Assembly (NCBI GenBank): GCA_019894795.1
Contig: JAGXNV010000004.1
Span: forward strand, 1-41,790
Length of the DNA stretch: 41,790 nucleotides
From: Candidatus Heimdallarchaeota archaeon
GTDB lineage: Archaea > Asgardarchaeota > Heimdallarchaeia > Heimdallarchaeales > Heimdallarchaeaceae
Reading direction: 5' to 3'
The notes under the pieces: generated by a model
Told to the model about the DNA's origin: nothing
Databases searched by the model: none
Seen by the model: only the letters and a program-made list of their open reading frames with translations
In this document: in pieces, positions 28,045 through 37,421 of the stretch
Position numbering within the stretch: position 1 is the first letter of the stretch
How the letters are laid out: each line of letters begins with the position of its first letter
Made by a program: the position numbers and the translations under genes

Positions 28045-28488
28045 TTATTCCTCTCTTTTTATCATTAAATATGCATCACTATTATCTTGGTAATACTTTC
28101 TGATTCTTGATTCTATTCTGAAACCAAGTGATTCGTAGAGTTCAATAGCTCGTTGGTTATCAATGTTTACTTCCAGTTTTACGCTGCTAAAATCTAAAAT
28201 ATCCACACGGTTCAAGAAATGATTAAGCAGTTCTTTGCCTAACCCTTTTCCCCTATATTCGTCTAGGATTGCAAATGAAAGGATATGAGCTTGCCTGGGA
28301 ACAGGAGTATATCCTCCAATAAGAAAACCTACCATTTTACCGTCTTGCTCCATCACACAACACAATTCTGGAGCACCGAAATAGAGACTACCTATGAGCA
28401 CTTCCCCAAACGGATATGGAAAACTCCTCCGTTCTATTTCAAAAACTTGAGGAATGTCAGTCGTCATCATAGGTCGTATTTGATTCAT
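28045..28488 (-). CDS. rimI: RimI-like GNAT N-acetyltransferase
   Basis: 'MNQIRPMMTTDIPQVFEIERRSFPYPFGE', 'DEYRGKGLGKELLNHFL', 'NQRAIELYESLGFRIESRIRKYY'. Confidence 0.85.
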   Translation of the reverse strand: MNQIRPMMTTDIPQVFEIERRSFPYPFGEVLIGSLYFGAPELCCVMEQDGKMVGFLIGGYTPVPRQAHILSFAILDEYRGKGLGKELLNHFLNRVDILDFSSVKLEVNIDNQRAIELYESLGFRIESRIRKYYQDNSDAYLMIKREE

Positions 28489-28630
28489 AGAAGTCTTACA
28501 GCTCCGGAACTTAGTAATCTCTTTCGTTTAGGTTTTTTTAGTTTTCTCAATAACTATTTAATTTGATGCAAACATTTAAACTAAATATGTTGAAATTAAG
28601 TTATTCAGAAAGTTACATGAGTTGTATAAT

Positions 28631-29047
28631 GTGAGTAAGAAATTAGCTGCTGACTATGAACGAAAGTTAGTCAATAGATTCTGGGAATATGGATTTGCAG
28701 TTATGCGAGCACCATCTTCCTCAGGCACAAGTCTTATGCCAAGACCAGATGTATTAGCAGGCTCTGCAGAGAAGGGAATGATACTAGCTTTGGAGGTTAA
28801 AACTTGTAGACAAAACACATTTTATGTGCAAAAACATCAAATTGAAGGACTAATGGAATTTGCTCAAAGAATAGGAGGACGACCTTATCTAGCAGTGAAA
28901 TTTGTTGGAAAAAGAATGGATTTTCTTTTTCTAGAAGTTCCTGATGGTTTAACACATAGCAGCGGAGATAGCTATAGGGTTAAATATACTGATCTAATGG
29001 AAAATGGAACAGATTTTTTTACATTGATAAACGAAAAAAAACCTTAG
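28631..29047 (+). CDS. hjc: Holliday junction resolvase Hjc
   Basis: 'KLAADYERKLVNRFWEYGFAVMRAPSSSGTSLMPRPDVLAG...ALEVKTCRQNTFYVQKHQIEGLMEFAQRIGGRPYLAVKF'; GTG start proposed (track ORF 28622). Confidence 0.92.
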   Translation: MSKKLAADYERKLVNRFWEYGFAVMRAPSSSGTSLMPRPDVLAGSAEKGMILALEVKTCRQNTFYVQKHQIEGLMEFAQRIGGRPYLAVKFVGKRMDFLFLEVPDGLTHSSGDSYRVKYTDLMENGTDFFTLINEKKP

Positions 29048-29102
29048 AAATTAGATATAAAAGATTTAAAATAAACAAAAAAGAAGAACAGGTCGAATTC
29101 GT

Positions 29103-30191
29103 ATGAAAATCCTCAAGAAAGATTATAAACGCGGTTTCGTTGAGCTTATCCCTGAAAACGTAGGGGATCTTTACGCTATTTATCGAATCCTCAAGTCCGG
29201 AGACAAAGTTAGAGCTACTACGTCTAGAAGAATAAGAAGGAAAGATGATGATACTAGAGCAGATGCAGGCGAGCGTGTAAAAATGACTCTTGGGATTGAA
29301 GTAGAAGAATTCGCATTTCACGGTTTTGGTGATAATCTAAGATTTAAAGGAAAGGTCATTGATGGTCCAGAGGATTTGATTTCATTAGGAACTTATCATA
29401 CTATAGCATTGTCACTCATGGAAAAAATACAGATTACAAAATTTGAATGGACAGCTATGGAAAGAAAAGTTCTGGAGGAGGTTGAAAAATCTTCAATGTT
29501 AGCTCAAATAGTAATTATCACAATCGAAGACAATAATGCGTGTATTGCTCTTGTAACACAGTTTTCCGTGAAAATTTTATCAGAGTTCTCCCCATCAGTA
29601 ACAAGAAAATTCAGCGATGTTAAACAACATACGAGCGAAATGGGTTTGTTTTTTAATGATGTTCTACAGTTATTACAAGATACAAATGAACAATATTCTC
29701 CCCAAACAATCATTCTTGCTGGACCTGGTTTCACACCTGAAAATTTTCTGGCATATCTGAAGAATCGAGACCAAAAAATTGCATCGAAAACCATTTTTGT
29801 ACATTCAAGCATGGGGGGTAGAGGGGGATTAAAAGAAGTTCTTTCTCAAAAACTTCCAGAAAAAATCGCCAAAGAACAAAGAGTTGCTTATGAATTCAGA
29901 TTGCTTGATGAAGTATTCAAACGTATTGGCCAAGAAACTGGAGATGTAACATATGGTTTTGAAAATGTAAAAAACGCTCTGACAGTGGGTGCTGTTGAAA
30001 CACTTCTGATAAGTGACGATCAATTAGGCATTGAGGATCTAAAGAAAAGAAAAGAGATAGATAATCTTGTTGAGATCAACTCAGAAATGAGGGGAAAGAC
30101 AGTTTTGATGTCTGTATATCACGATTCAGGAGAACAGCTTTCTAAGCTAGGTGGGATTGCAGCTCTACTCCGCTATGCTCTCCGAGAATAA
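29103..30191 (+). CDS. pelA: Pelota (mRNA surveillance)
   Basis: 'MKILKKDYKRGFVELIPENVGDLYAIYRILKSGDKVRATTSRRIR', C-terminal eRF1-like 'KTVLMSVYHDSGEQLSKLGGIAALLRYAL'. Confidence 0.95.
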   Translation: MKILKKDYKRGFVELIPENVGDLYAIYRILKSGDKVRATTSRRIRRKDDDTRADAGERVKMTLGIEVEEFAFHGFGDNLRFKGKVIDGPEDLISLGTYHTIALSLMEKIQITKFEWTAMERKVLEEVEKSSMLAQIVIITIEDNNACIALVTQFSVKILSEFSPSVTRKFSDVKQHTSEMGLFFNDVLQLLQDTNEQYSPQTIILAGPGFTPENFLAYLKNRDQKIASKTIFVHSSMGGRGGLKEVLSQKLPEKIAKEQRVAYEFRLLDEVFKRIGQETGDVTYGFENVKNALTVGAVETLLISDDQLGIEDLKKRKEIDNLVEINSEMRGKTVLMSVYHDSGEQLSKLGGIAALLRYALRE

Positions 30192-30193
30192 CC

Positions 30194-31297
30194 TCACTTT
30201 TTTTCAAAAATCGGATCCAAGTATGTAATTATCCCATTTTCATGAGGGTATTGATGGATCACTTGAATTGCAATTATTTCACCTCTGAACTTGTTGACCA
30301 TATCATCGCTATATTTCTGAGCTACTTTCCAGTTAGTGTAGATCATGACTTTTTCTTCATCTATCTCAACAAGTTCTTCAGGAACACCAAAATTCTTGAT
30401 TAACATGTTTGCAACTTTAGTTAATCCCTCTGAATCTCGTATTATTATTCTAGCTCTTACTAGCAAGCCATCCTCCGTTATTTCATCTGAGGGTATTGCA
30501 AAATTCTTTGCTCTTCTTTTGAGACGGTTTCTTAATTGAATTCTATCCTTGTAGCTCGATGAACAATAGTGCAATGTCACTGTCTTACTAGTATTGTTTT
30601 TTAGAATTGCCAACGCTAGTTCCTCACTCCCTTTAACAGCAGCACTAACATCTGTTTTAGTGTGGAAACCCAATTTGTTCATTATCAGTAAGTTTTCTTC
30701 TGTTATCTCAAGTTCGTTCAAATTGACAAAATCCAGTTTTGTTGATTCTGCAAAATCAATGATAGTTTGAATCTCTTTCTCTTTATCAGGAATAACGGGA
30801 ATTTCAAAGCCCACATCCCACGAAAATGTTTTTGCTATTGTAATTGAATTTTTCATCTCTTCATTCAATTGTAGTCGGGGAGGGTGAAAACGTATCTCAT
30901 CTAAACCTGAAGAGTGTAATGTCTTGAGATCTGTTTGGTTGAGAGAGTATGAAGTATAAAGATGACAATGAAACGCTTTGCCAAATTTCTCTTTTAATTT
31001 CGATATATATTCTACAGTTCTATCTATATTAGAAGAAGGGTCTCCTCCTGTTATGCCAGCACCCAACGCGGAAATCATTTCCGCTTCTTCGAAGGCTTCA
31101 GAAATTGAATGAATCTGTTTCTCATTAGCAAAAATAATGTCATTTCTTTTCTCTTTTGATAAAGGACAATAGAAGCAATTTGAATCACATGTTCCTGTAA
31201 TAAATAGCACTACTTTTGAGCCTAGGGAGCATAATTGACATCCTTTTGGGATTGTTCCCTTTACTTTATTACTATACCAACTGGTGACTCTTTTCAT
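30194..31297 (-). CDS. Radical SAM protein, COG2108-like (PflA-related)
   Basis: 'KVVLFITGTCDSNCFYCPLSKEKRNDIIFANE' CxxxCxxC cluster; 'SALGAGITGGDPSSNIDRTVEYISKLKEKFG'. Confidence 0.82.
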   Translation of the reverse strand: MKRVTSWYSNKVKGTIPKGCQLCSLGSKVVLFITGTCDSNCFYCPLSKEKRNDIIFANEKQIHSISEAFEEAEMISALGAGITGGDPSSNIDRTVEYISKLKEKFGKAFHCHLYTSYSLNQTDLKTLHSSGLDEIRFHPPRLQLNEEMKNSITIAKTFSWDVGFEIPVIPDKEKEIQTIIDFAESTKLDFVNLNELEITEENLLIMNKLGFHTKTDVSAAVKGSEELALAILKNNTSKTVTLHYCSSSYKDRIQLRNRLKRRAKNFAIPSDEITEDGLLVRARIIIRDSEGLTKVANMLIKNFGVPEELVEIDEEKVMIYTNWKVAQKYSDDMVNKFRGEIIAIQVIHQYPHENGIITYLDPIFEKK

Positions 31298-31434
31298 CTA
31301 AAGAAAAAATTATTCTGCTATTAAAAAGAATCAGTTTGAGCTGATTATTATTCCAGAGAACAATCAAGACAGATATAGAAATAAGTAAAAATAGGTTCGT
31401 TTAGAGATGATTAAACTAGTGGGAAAAGATTCAA

Positions 31435-32631
31435 ATGTTAACTACACTCCAAATTGTCATTATAGTTGCACTATCATTGATGTTTCTAACAACAATTGGT
31501 GGTTTTTTCAAGTTGGAGAGGTATGGTATTAACTTCTACCTCTTTGGAGTGATGTTTAAAACAGAGTTTTTTAACAAGGTGCTATCCAAAATTGGAGAGA
31601 AATTTAAAAAACTCTGGCAGATTCTCTTTCGAATAGGACAGGTACTTACTGGAATAATAGTTGTTGGTCTTTTGGGTTATTTTTTAGTAAACCCATTCCT
31701 TATCCTATTTGATGCTCCTGGAGCAGTGGGGATGCAATTATTAATTCCGGGGATTACAATAGATTTCAAAACATCCTTATTGTTTATTGTCCCCATTCTT
31801 TTGGTTATTGTTCCTCACGAGATTGGGCATGCTGTTATGGCAAAGAGAGAAGGAATTGAGTTAAAGTCATCCGGAATATTTCTATTCTTGATTTTCTTTG
31901 GCGCATTTGTTGAATTAGTAAACGAAAGTATGGCTAAAGCAACCAAAAAAAGTCGAATAAAAGTTCTTCTAAATGGATCTGCAATTAACGCAATAACAAC
32001 TGTTTTCTTTTTAGCTCTCTATCTTTTGTCACCGCTCATTATATCTGCTGGTTATGATGAAACAGATGGCGTAATTGTAACAAAAGTATTTGAAGAATTC
32101 CCTGCTGATTTATCCAATATTGTAATTGGTGACGTAATTCAAGAAATGGGCGTAGTTAATGAGAGTGAAAGCAAGATAATTTATACGAGAATACGGAGTT
32201 CGAACGATTACAATGTTTTTGTTTATCAACAAGTTAATACGAGTTTAATATATTTATCACTGTTAGATGGGAGCAATATTTCGTTGATTCCAACACTAAC
32301 AGATCCTATATCACAAACTAATAACAGTGAAAAAATATACCTAGGAATAACAATCTACAATTATCTACCACCTAAAGCTGAATGGTTCTCTTTCTGGTTC
32401 CCATATTATTGGAGTCTTGAAGTACTTTATTGTTTAAATCTAAGTTTAATGGCCGTATTCATAAATATGTTACCATTAGTGATGACTGACGGGGATAAGA
32501 TCTTGCAAGAATTTCTAAATGTGAAGGGAGACGACGCAAACCCTAGACATAAAACAATACTGAACAGTCTTAGAATATTTTTTATTGGTATTATCATACT
32601 TAACTTAGTTCTATCAATGATAAAATTTTAG
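31435..32631 (+). CDS. Site-2 protease-type M50 membrane metalloprotease
   Basis: 'VPHEIGHAVMAKREGIELKSSGIF' (HExxH) and 'MLPLVMTDGDKILQEF' (second ligand motif); multiple TM. Confidence 0.85.
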   Translation: MLTTLQIVIIVALSLMFLTTIGGFFKLERYGINFYLFGVMFKTEFFNKVLSKIGEKFKKLWQILFRIGQVLTGIIVVGLLGYFLVNPFLILFDAPGAVGMQLLIPGITIDFKTSLLFIVPILLVIVPHEIGHAVMAKREGIELKSSGIFLFLIFFGAFVELVNESMAKATKKSRIKVLLNGSAINAITTVFFLALYLLSPLIISAGYDETDGVIVTKVFEEFPADLSNIVIGDVIQEMGVVNESESKIIYTRIRSSNDYNVFVYQQVNTSLIYLSLLDGSNISLIPTLTDPISQTNNSEKIYLGITIYNYLPPKAEWFSFWFPYYWSLEVLYCLNLSLMAVFINMLPLVMTDGDKILQEFLNVKGDDANPRHKTILNSLRIFFIGIIILNLVLSMIKF

Positions 32632-32643
32632 CGGAGTAAAAAC

Positions 32644-33576
32644 ATGAAATGTTCTTTCTGTGATGAGCAAGCATTGTATGTTCGACCATATGATAAGTTA
32701 GCATTATGTCATGAACATTTTAATGGGAAAATGCAAAAAAGAGTTCAAAAAACTATTACTCGTTATAATATGCTCAAGCGGGGAGATAGGATTGCTGTTG
32801 GTGTATCGGGGGGGAAGGACAGTATTGCGTTATTAGATATTCTACATAAAATCGAGAAGGATTTTCCTGAAAGTGAAATTGTTGCTATCACCATTGATGA
32901 AGGGATAGAACATTACAGAGAGGAAGGGATGCATTATGCAAAACTTCACGTTAGTAGACTAGGCATCGAGCATCACGTCTTTTCTTTCGAAAAGGACTTT
33001 GGTCATGATTTAGATAGTATTATCAATAAGTTAGGAGCTCGAGGCAAGGATAGAGAACTAGGAGCATGCTCTTACTGTGGGATATTAAGACGAAACATTT
33101 TGAATAAAGCAGCAAAAGAAGTTGGTGCTGATGTTGTGTTAACAGGTCATAATCTGGAAGATGAAGCAGAAACAATACTTCTTAATATTATTCGGGGGGA
33201 CATTCAAAGATTGGGAAGATTAAATCCAACTCCAAGAAAGATACATGAAAGCTTGGTTCCTAGAGCAAAACCATTTCGTGCAACACCACAAGCTGAAATT
33301 GTAATGTATTGTCTAATAAATGAACTCGAATATCAAGAAATTCAATGTCCATATGCGATTGAAGCTTATAGGGGGGATGTAAGAGAGTTCATTTTCAAGA
33401 CACAAGAAAAACAACCTATGCTCTGTTATAATATTGTTCGTGGTCAGGATAAATTACTAGCATCAATAAAAGAAATTAAACCTAAACAAGAGCTGAGAAA
33501 TTGCAAAGAATGTGGAAACGCGACCACTGGAGATTTATGCAAAACTTGTTGGTTAAAGCAACAACTTGACAACTAA
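32644..33576 (+). CDS. tRNA thiolation protein, TtuA/Ncs6 family
   Basis: N-terminal CSFC...CHEH zinc site, 'AVGVSGGKDSIALLDIL' PP-loop, 'ACSYCGILRRNILNKAAKEVGADVVLTGHNLEDEAET', C-terminal zinc ribbon. Confidence 0.92.
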   Translation: MKCSFCDEQALYVRPYDKLALCHEHFNGKMQKRVQKTITRYNMLKRGDRIAVGVSGGKDSIALLDILHKIEKDFPESEIVAITIDEGIEHYREEGMHYAKLHVSRLGIEHHVFSFEKDFGHDLDSIINKLGARGKDRELGACSYCGILRRNILNKAAKEVGADVVLTGHNLEDEAETILLNIIRGDIQRLGRLNPTPRKIHESLVPRAKPFRATPQAEIVMYCLINELEYQEIQCPYAIEAYRGDVREFIFKTQEKQPMLCYNIVRGQDKLLASIKEIKPKQELRNCKECGNATTGDLCKTCWLKQQLDN

Positions 33577-33666
33577 TACTTTTTTACCTCGCAATCACAA
33601 TTATTTTTAATAGGGAAATAATTGTAGCTTAAACCTTTATTCAAAAAAAATGAGGAATGATTGAAG

Positions 33667-34251
33667 ATGAGTGAAACAATAAAAAATTTAGCTAAAGCAT
33701 TTATCGGAGAAAGTCAAGCAAGAAATCGTTATACGATGTATGCGAAAGCAGCTAAAAAAGAGGGTTATGAACAAATAGCTGATATTTTTCTAGTTACCGC
33801 AGACAATGAAAGAGAACATGCAAATTGGAACTTTCAAATGCTTCAACAAGTCAAGAAAAAACTGAAGTTTGATGAAGAAGCTATCCATGTTGAAGCTGAG
33901 GCACCTCTAGTTTTAGATGACACAATCGCTAATCTAAAAGCTGCAATTGCTGGAGAGAACTATGAACACACTATAATGTATCCTGAATTTGCAGACATTG
34001 CAGAAAAAGAAGGATTTTCTAAGATTGCCGACAGACTTCGAGCCATAGGTAAAGCAGAAGTTCATCACGAAGAACGCTATCTTAAACTTCTAGAGCAAGT
34101 TGAAGGTAAAACAGTTTTCAAAAAAGACGAAAAAGTTAGATGGGTATGCCGTAAATGCGGTTATGTTCATGAAGGAGAAGAACCTCCAAACACATGTCCT
34201 GGTTGCAGTCACCCGCATAATTATTTCGAGATTCTATGCGAAGAATATTAA
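33667..34251 (+). CDS. Rubrerythrin
   Basis: '[47 protein letters not shown]' diiron motif; C-terminal rubredoxin '[31 protein letters not shown]'. Confidence 0.95.
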   Translation: MSETIKNLAKAFIGESQARNRYTMYAKAAKKEGYEQIADIFLVTADNEREHANWNFQMLQQVKKKLKFDEEAIHVEAEAPLVLDDTIANLKAAIAGENYEHTIMYPEFADIAEKEGFSKIADRLRAIGKAEVHHEERYLKLLEQVEGKTVFKKDEKVRWVCRKCGYVHEGEEPPNTCPGCSHPHNYFEILCEEY

Positions 34252-34288
34252 TCAAAGAATCTAATCTTTTTTCTTTCTCTTTTTATTT

Positions 34289-34504
34289 TTATTTTAGGAA
34301 AATGTTGTTTAAGCACTCAACAAAATTCATCCTTGCTTCCAAAATTGGTCCTTCACATAATTTATTTACAGTATCCAAAAACTGTTCAGAATCTCCCAAA
34401 TTATACAAATCTTTTCGGAACTTCTTCATGGCTGGATACGATCTTCCACAAAAAACATAAGAAAAAGAGAAATTTTTTTCATTCTGCACATTTGAAAACA
34501 GCAT
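34289..34504 (-). CDS. Small hypothetical protein
   Basis: 71-aa ORF with a plausible composition; no family recognised. Confidence 0.3.
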   Translation of the reverse strand: MLFSNVQNEKNFSFSYVFCGRSYPAMKKFRKDLYNLGDSEQFLDTVNKLCEGPILEARMNFVECLNNIFLK

Positions 34505-34544
34505 GTAAATTTATTTTAGAAACTTAGATTATTTGTAAAAATGT

Positions 34545-34882
34545 AGACAACTGAGCCGAACATAGCGACCTGAAGTTCGACATTGCGCAAGAAGCCGTTT
34601 CCTACCTTTTTGCTCCACACCGATTACCATAAGCACCACATATTGGCCTTAGAGCTGCTCACTTCCGTGCCTGACTCATTTTGACCCTATCCTTTCTAAC
34701 GATTTCCTCCGAAATCGCCTCCGAAATATGCAATCCAATGGGTCGATGCTTCGACGCTTTCCAGATAGAGCGTATCAACCATTGCAAAGCCTCAACAACA
34801 GCATTCACCCCAGCATATAGAGCATTTCTGGTGTAAGGGCGCCCTGGACCCCCGGTTAGTCGTTGCTATCGGCTCAGCCTCT
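34545..34882 (-). ncRNA. Signal recognition particle RNA (archaeal 7S)
   Basis: Minus strand contains the SRP helix-8 core 'GUCAGGCACGGAAGUGAGCAGCUC' (34651-34676 region), terminal helix CTGAGCCGA/TCGGCTCAG (34551-34559 with 34869-34877), T5 tract after 3' end, TTTAAAT TATA-like box 34909-34915. Confidence 0.85.
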
Positions 34883-35033
34883 AGTAATAGCAAAGGGATG
34901 TGGAACCAATTTAAACATTACTATTTCTGGTTAGTCTATTCACGAGTAATCTGCACTAAGTTAATAATTGACTCAGCAGAATTCCTTTATTTACAATCCT
35001 AGAAAAAGTGAAAAAAATTTATCTGATAGTAAG

Positions 35034-35279
35034 ATGGTACATGTTAAAATAGGCAAGCATGATCATGTTTTGCTATTCTTTCCTGAGGAATGTTGCAAAT
35101 ATGTGTTACAATTTCTGCAAGAAGTGAAAAATAAATAACTCACAACAAGTCTTCTTTTATTTGCAAAAGAAGAACTTATCAACTCCTTTTTGTGGCATTA
35201 TCTTAATGTCAGGTTCTACAAAAGACAAGATATCTATTATGAACTGGAAGAAGATAAAGATAAAGAAATTCGTCTCTGA
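35034..35279 (+). pseudogene. Short gene with one in-frame stop; related to 495-620
   Basis: One frame: MVHVKIGKHDHVLLFFPEECCKYVLQFLQEVKNK*LTTSLLLFAKEELINSFLWHYLNVRFYKRQDIYYELEEDKDKEIRL*; TAA at 35136-35138. Confidence 0.5.
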
Positions 35280-35321
35280 TAATGTATAAACTGTTCTACT
35301 GACACAGATACTTCTGACTCC

Positions 35322-36254
35322 TCAAAGAAAATTTGCTGTATTGTGATTAGGTAGTTTATCATGCTTACTAGCGCATTCTGAACACATATAGCCTTTATCA
35401 CAGTCAAAACAAATGTGATGTGCATCAAATACCATTTTCCCACAAACTGAACATTTAAAATCAGTTCTCATAAAACTACACTCTGAACATGCTTTCTGAT
35501 TTTCGTCATGAAACTTTCTCTCACAGAATTTGCACAGTATTCTTCCTCTTTTCTTTTTGTTTTTTACATTACAATCCCAACACATTTCATATTGTATCTC
35601 ATGATAATTTTCTTTACAAACTCTGCATAATTTCTTTCCTTGATGATTAAAATAATGACATTTCCTGCATAATGTGATAATTTTATTTGTTTTCAGGTAT
35701 TCTTCATCCTCTTGCTTTCTAATTACTTCTATCCTTTCTTTTATTTCCTTTTGATAGTTCTTTCCAACATAAGACATCACAGGTTTCTCGTTACGATACT
35801 CTTTTTTTGCGGGTTCATCAAAATTAGTTTTACACATAGGACATCTATAACGTGGTAGCATAGTCTTTCTTAATCTAATATTGGTTTTATTACATCTAGG
35901 ACAAACGTCTTTGTAAGTGATCTCTATCAGCTCAAGAGGGAGTTTACCTTGTTCTTTTAACTCATTATACAAAGCGTAAAAAACTCTTGAGCTAATATCT
36001 TGATATGTTCCCCTTCTCCTTAAATGGTGAGCGTTTAGATTTTGATTGCTTCCACATTGAAAGCACTTCTCACCAACAACTTCTTCTCTTCTTTCTTTCC
36101 ATTCCTCGCTTTTCCATGGTTCTTTACCCAATAAATCAACCTCCAATTGTGGATAGATATTTACATCACCTACAAACAATGATATATTTAAACTGTAGCA
36201 GTACATTTGCATAATTTGTAATCTAACAGTAATATTTGTGAATAATATTACCAT
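35322..36254 (-). CDS. HNH-like multi-zinc-finger protein with B-box-like C-terminus (start uncertain)
   Basis: 'CFQCGSNQNLNAHHLRRRG' and 'LCRKCHYFNH' HNH halves; inserted ribbon 'CPRCNKTNIRLRKTMLPRYRCPMC'; tail 'CFDCDKGYMCSECASKHDKLPNHNTANF'. Confidence 0.7.
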   Translation of the reverse strand: MVILFTNITVRLQIMQMYCYSLNISLFVGDVNIYPQLEVDLLGKEPWKSEEWKERREEVVGEKCFQCGSNQNLNAHHLRRRGTYQDISSRVFYALYNELKEQGKLPLELIEITYKDVCPRCNKTNIRLRKTMLPRYRCPMCKTNFDEPAKKEYRNEKPVMSYVGKNYQKEIKERIEVIRKQEDEEYLKTNKIITLCRKCHYFNHQGKKLCRVCKENYHEIQYEMCWDCNVKNKKKRGRILCKFCERKFHDENQKACSECSFMRTDFKCSVCGKMVFDAHHICFDCDKGYMCSECASKHDKLPNHNTANFL

Positions 36255-36319
36255 TTAGTAATATGAGCAGTTATTTTTTTTTCTATTACACATTTAGATT
36301 TATCATTCAATGAAATCAA

Positions 36320-36463
36320 TTAATCTTCCTTTTTTACCGTTCCACAATTCCCACAGATTATTTCTCCCCTTATTTCATCTATTAACAAAGAGTCTTTTCC
36401 ACATTCCTCACAATTTCTTTCTTCTCTTCTATTGATATTCTGTCTATGTTTTATCTCTGACAT
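36320..36463 (-). CDS. 47-aa stand-alone TFIIB/TFB-type zinc ribbon
   Basis: MSEIKHRQNINRREERNCEECGKDSLLIDEIRGEIICGNCGTVKKED*; matches TFB N-terminal 'CxxCG..xLIxDxxRGEIVCxxCGxV'; missing from the ORF track. Confidence 0.75.
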   Translation of the reverse strand: MSEIKHRQNINRREERNCEECGKDSLLIDEIRGEIICGNCGTVKKED

Positions 36464-36468
36464 TTCAC

Positions 36469-36711
36469 TCACCCTATACTTACGAAATGGGTAACAATTA
36501 CATAGATTATTCCTCCTAGAACAAGGAATATCCCTACTCTGTAAAACAGTAAAGCGAGGGAAGTTTTTCTTATCTTGGTTGTTTCTATTCTCTCCCTTTG
36601 TTTCTCGTCAAAGCTTATTTTTCTGAATAGTTCCATTATTGGTCTGATGTACACTAATAGTCCGATGAAGCAGATTATTGCTCCTGCAAAAACAGCTAGG
36701 ATAATGTTCAT
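36469..36711 (-). CDS. Small two-TM membrane protein
   Basis: 'IILAVFAGAIICFIGLLVYIRPIMELF' and 'LLFYRVGIFLVLGGIIYVIVTHFV' helices; ends 6 nt before the ribbon ORF start. Confidence 0.6.
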   Translation of the reverse strand: MNIILAVFAGAIICFIGLLVYIRPIMELFRKISFDEKQRERIETTKIRKTSLALLFYRVGIFLVLGGIIYVIVTHFVSIG

Positions 36712-36734
36712 TCTCTATTCATTGCACTCTCTGT

Positions 36735-37421
36735 TTATTTTTTCGTGTTTAAATCAGACATTTCTATCTTCCGGTCAACATAGTTTAAGGCATTTGCATC
36801 ATGTGTCGCTAGAATAAGAGTGATTTTATGATTTGTAACTAGTTCATCTAGTAATTCGTAGATATTGGTTGCATTCTCTAAATCAAGATTTCCTGTAGGT
36901 TCATCAGCTAGTATTATATCAGGATTATTTGCTAAAGCTACCGCAACTGCTACACGCTGCTTTTCACCACCGCTCAAATATGGGGGGTAGCTTTTCTTGT
37001 AGCGTCCTATATCAAACTCTTTTAGGAGTTCATCAACTCGTTTGGTTCTAGTATCTTTATCTTTGTTTGCAGCTAGCATAGGGATCTGAATATTCTCATC
37101 AACTGTGAGGAAGTCGATTAAATTGAAATTTTGGTAAACAAGCCCAATCTTATCTCGACGCAAAGCTACTAACTCGTTAATTGAAAATTTCGTGATATCC
37201 TCATCTTCTAAGAATATCTTTCCTGATGAGGGGATTAATAATCCTGCTATGCAGTGAAGTAAGGTGCTTTTACCAGTGCCACTTTTACCTACAAGGCAGA
37301 TTTTTTCTCCTGCTTTTATTTTCAAATCCACACCTCTAAGAGCAACGGTTTCGACCTGTCCTTTATAGATGTGGATAAGATCTTCAATGATTATTTTATG
37401 CTTTTTACTCATGTAGTTCAC
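36735..37421 (-). CDS. ABC transporter ATPase, LolD/MacB-like
   Basis: Walker A 'LVGKSGTGKSTLLHC', signature 'YLSGGEKQRVAVAVALA', Walker B 'PDIILADEPTGNLD', 'LATHD'. Confidence 0.95.
   Translation of the reverse strand: MNYMSKKHKIIIEDLIHIYKGQVETVALRGVDLKIKAGEKICLVGKSGTGKSTLLHCIAGLLIPSSGKIFLEDEDITKFSINELVALRRDKIGLVYQNFNLIDFLTVDENIQIPMLAANKDKDTRTKRVDELLKEFDIGRYKKSYPPYLSGGEKQRVAVAVALANNPDIILADEPTGNLDLENATNIYELLDELVTNHKITLILATHDANALNYVDRKIEMSDLNTKK

Noticed and set aside
35034-35279. TAA at 35136 as recoded stop (e.g. programmed readthrough)
   Set aside because: No supporting recoding signal recognised; a nonsense pseudogene is simpler, especially with a second decayed copy present.
35237-35443. 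68-aa minus ORF
   Set aside because: Overlaps the HNH-like gene in another frame and the relic on the other strand; low complexity tail.
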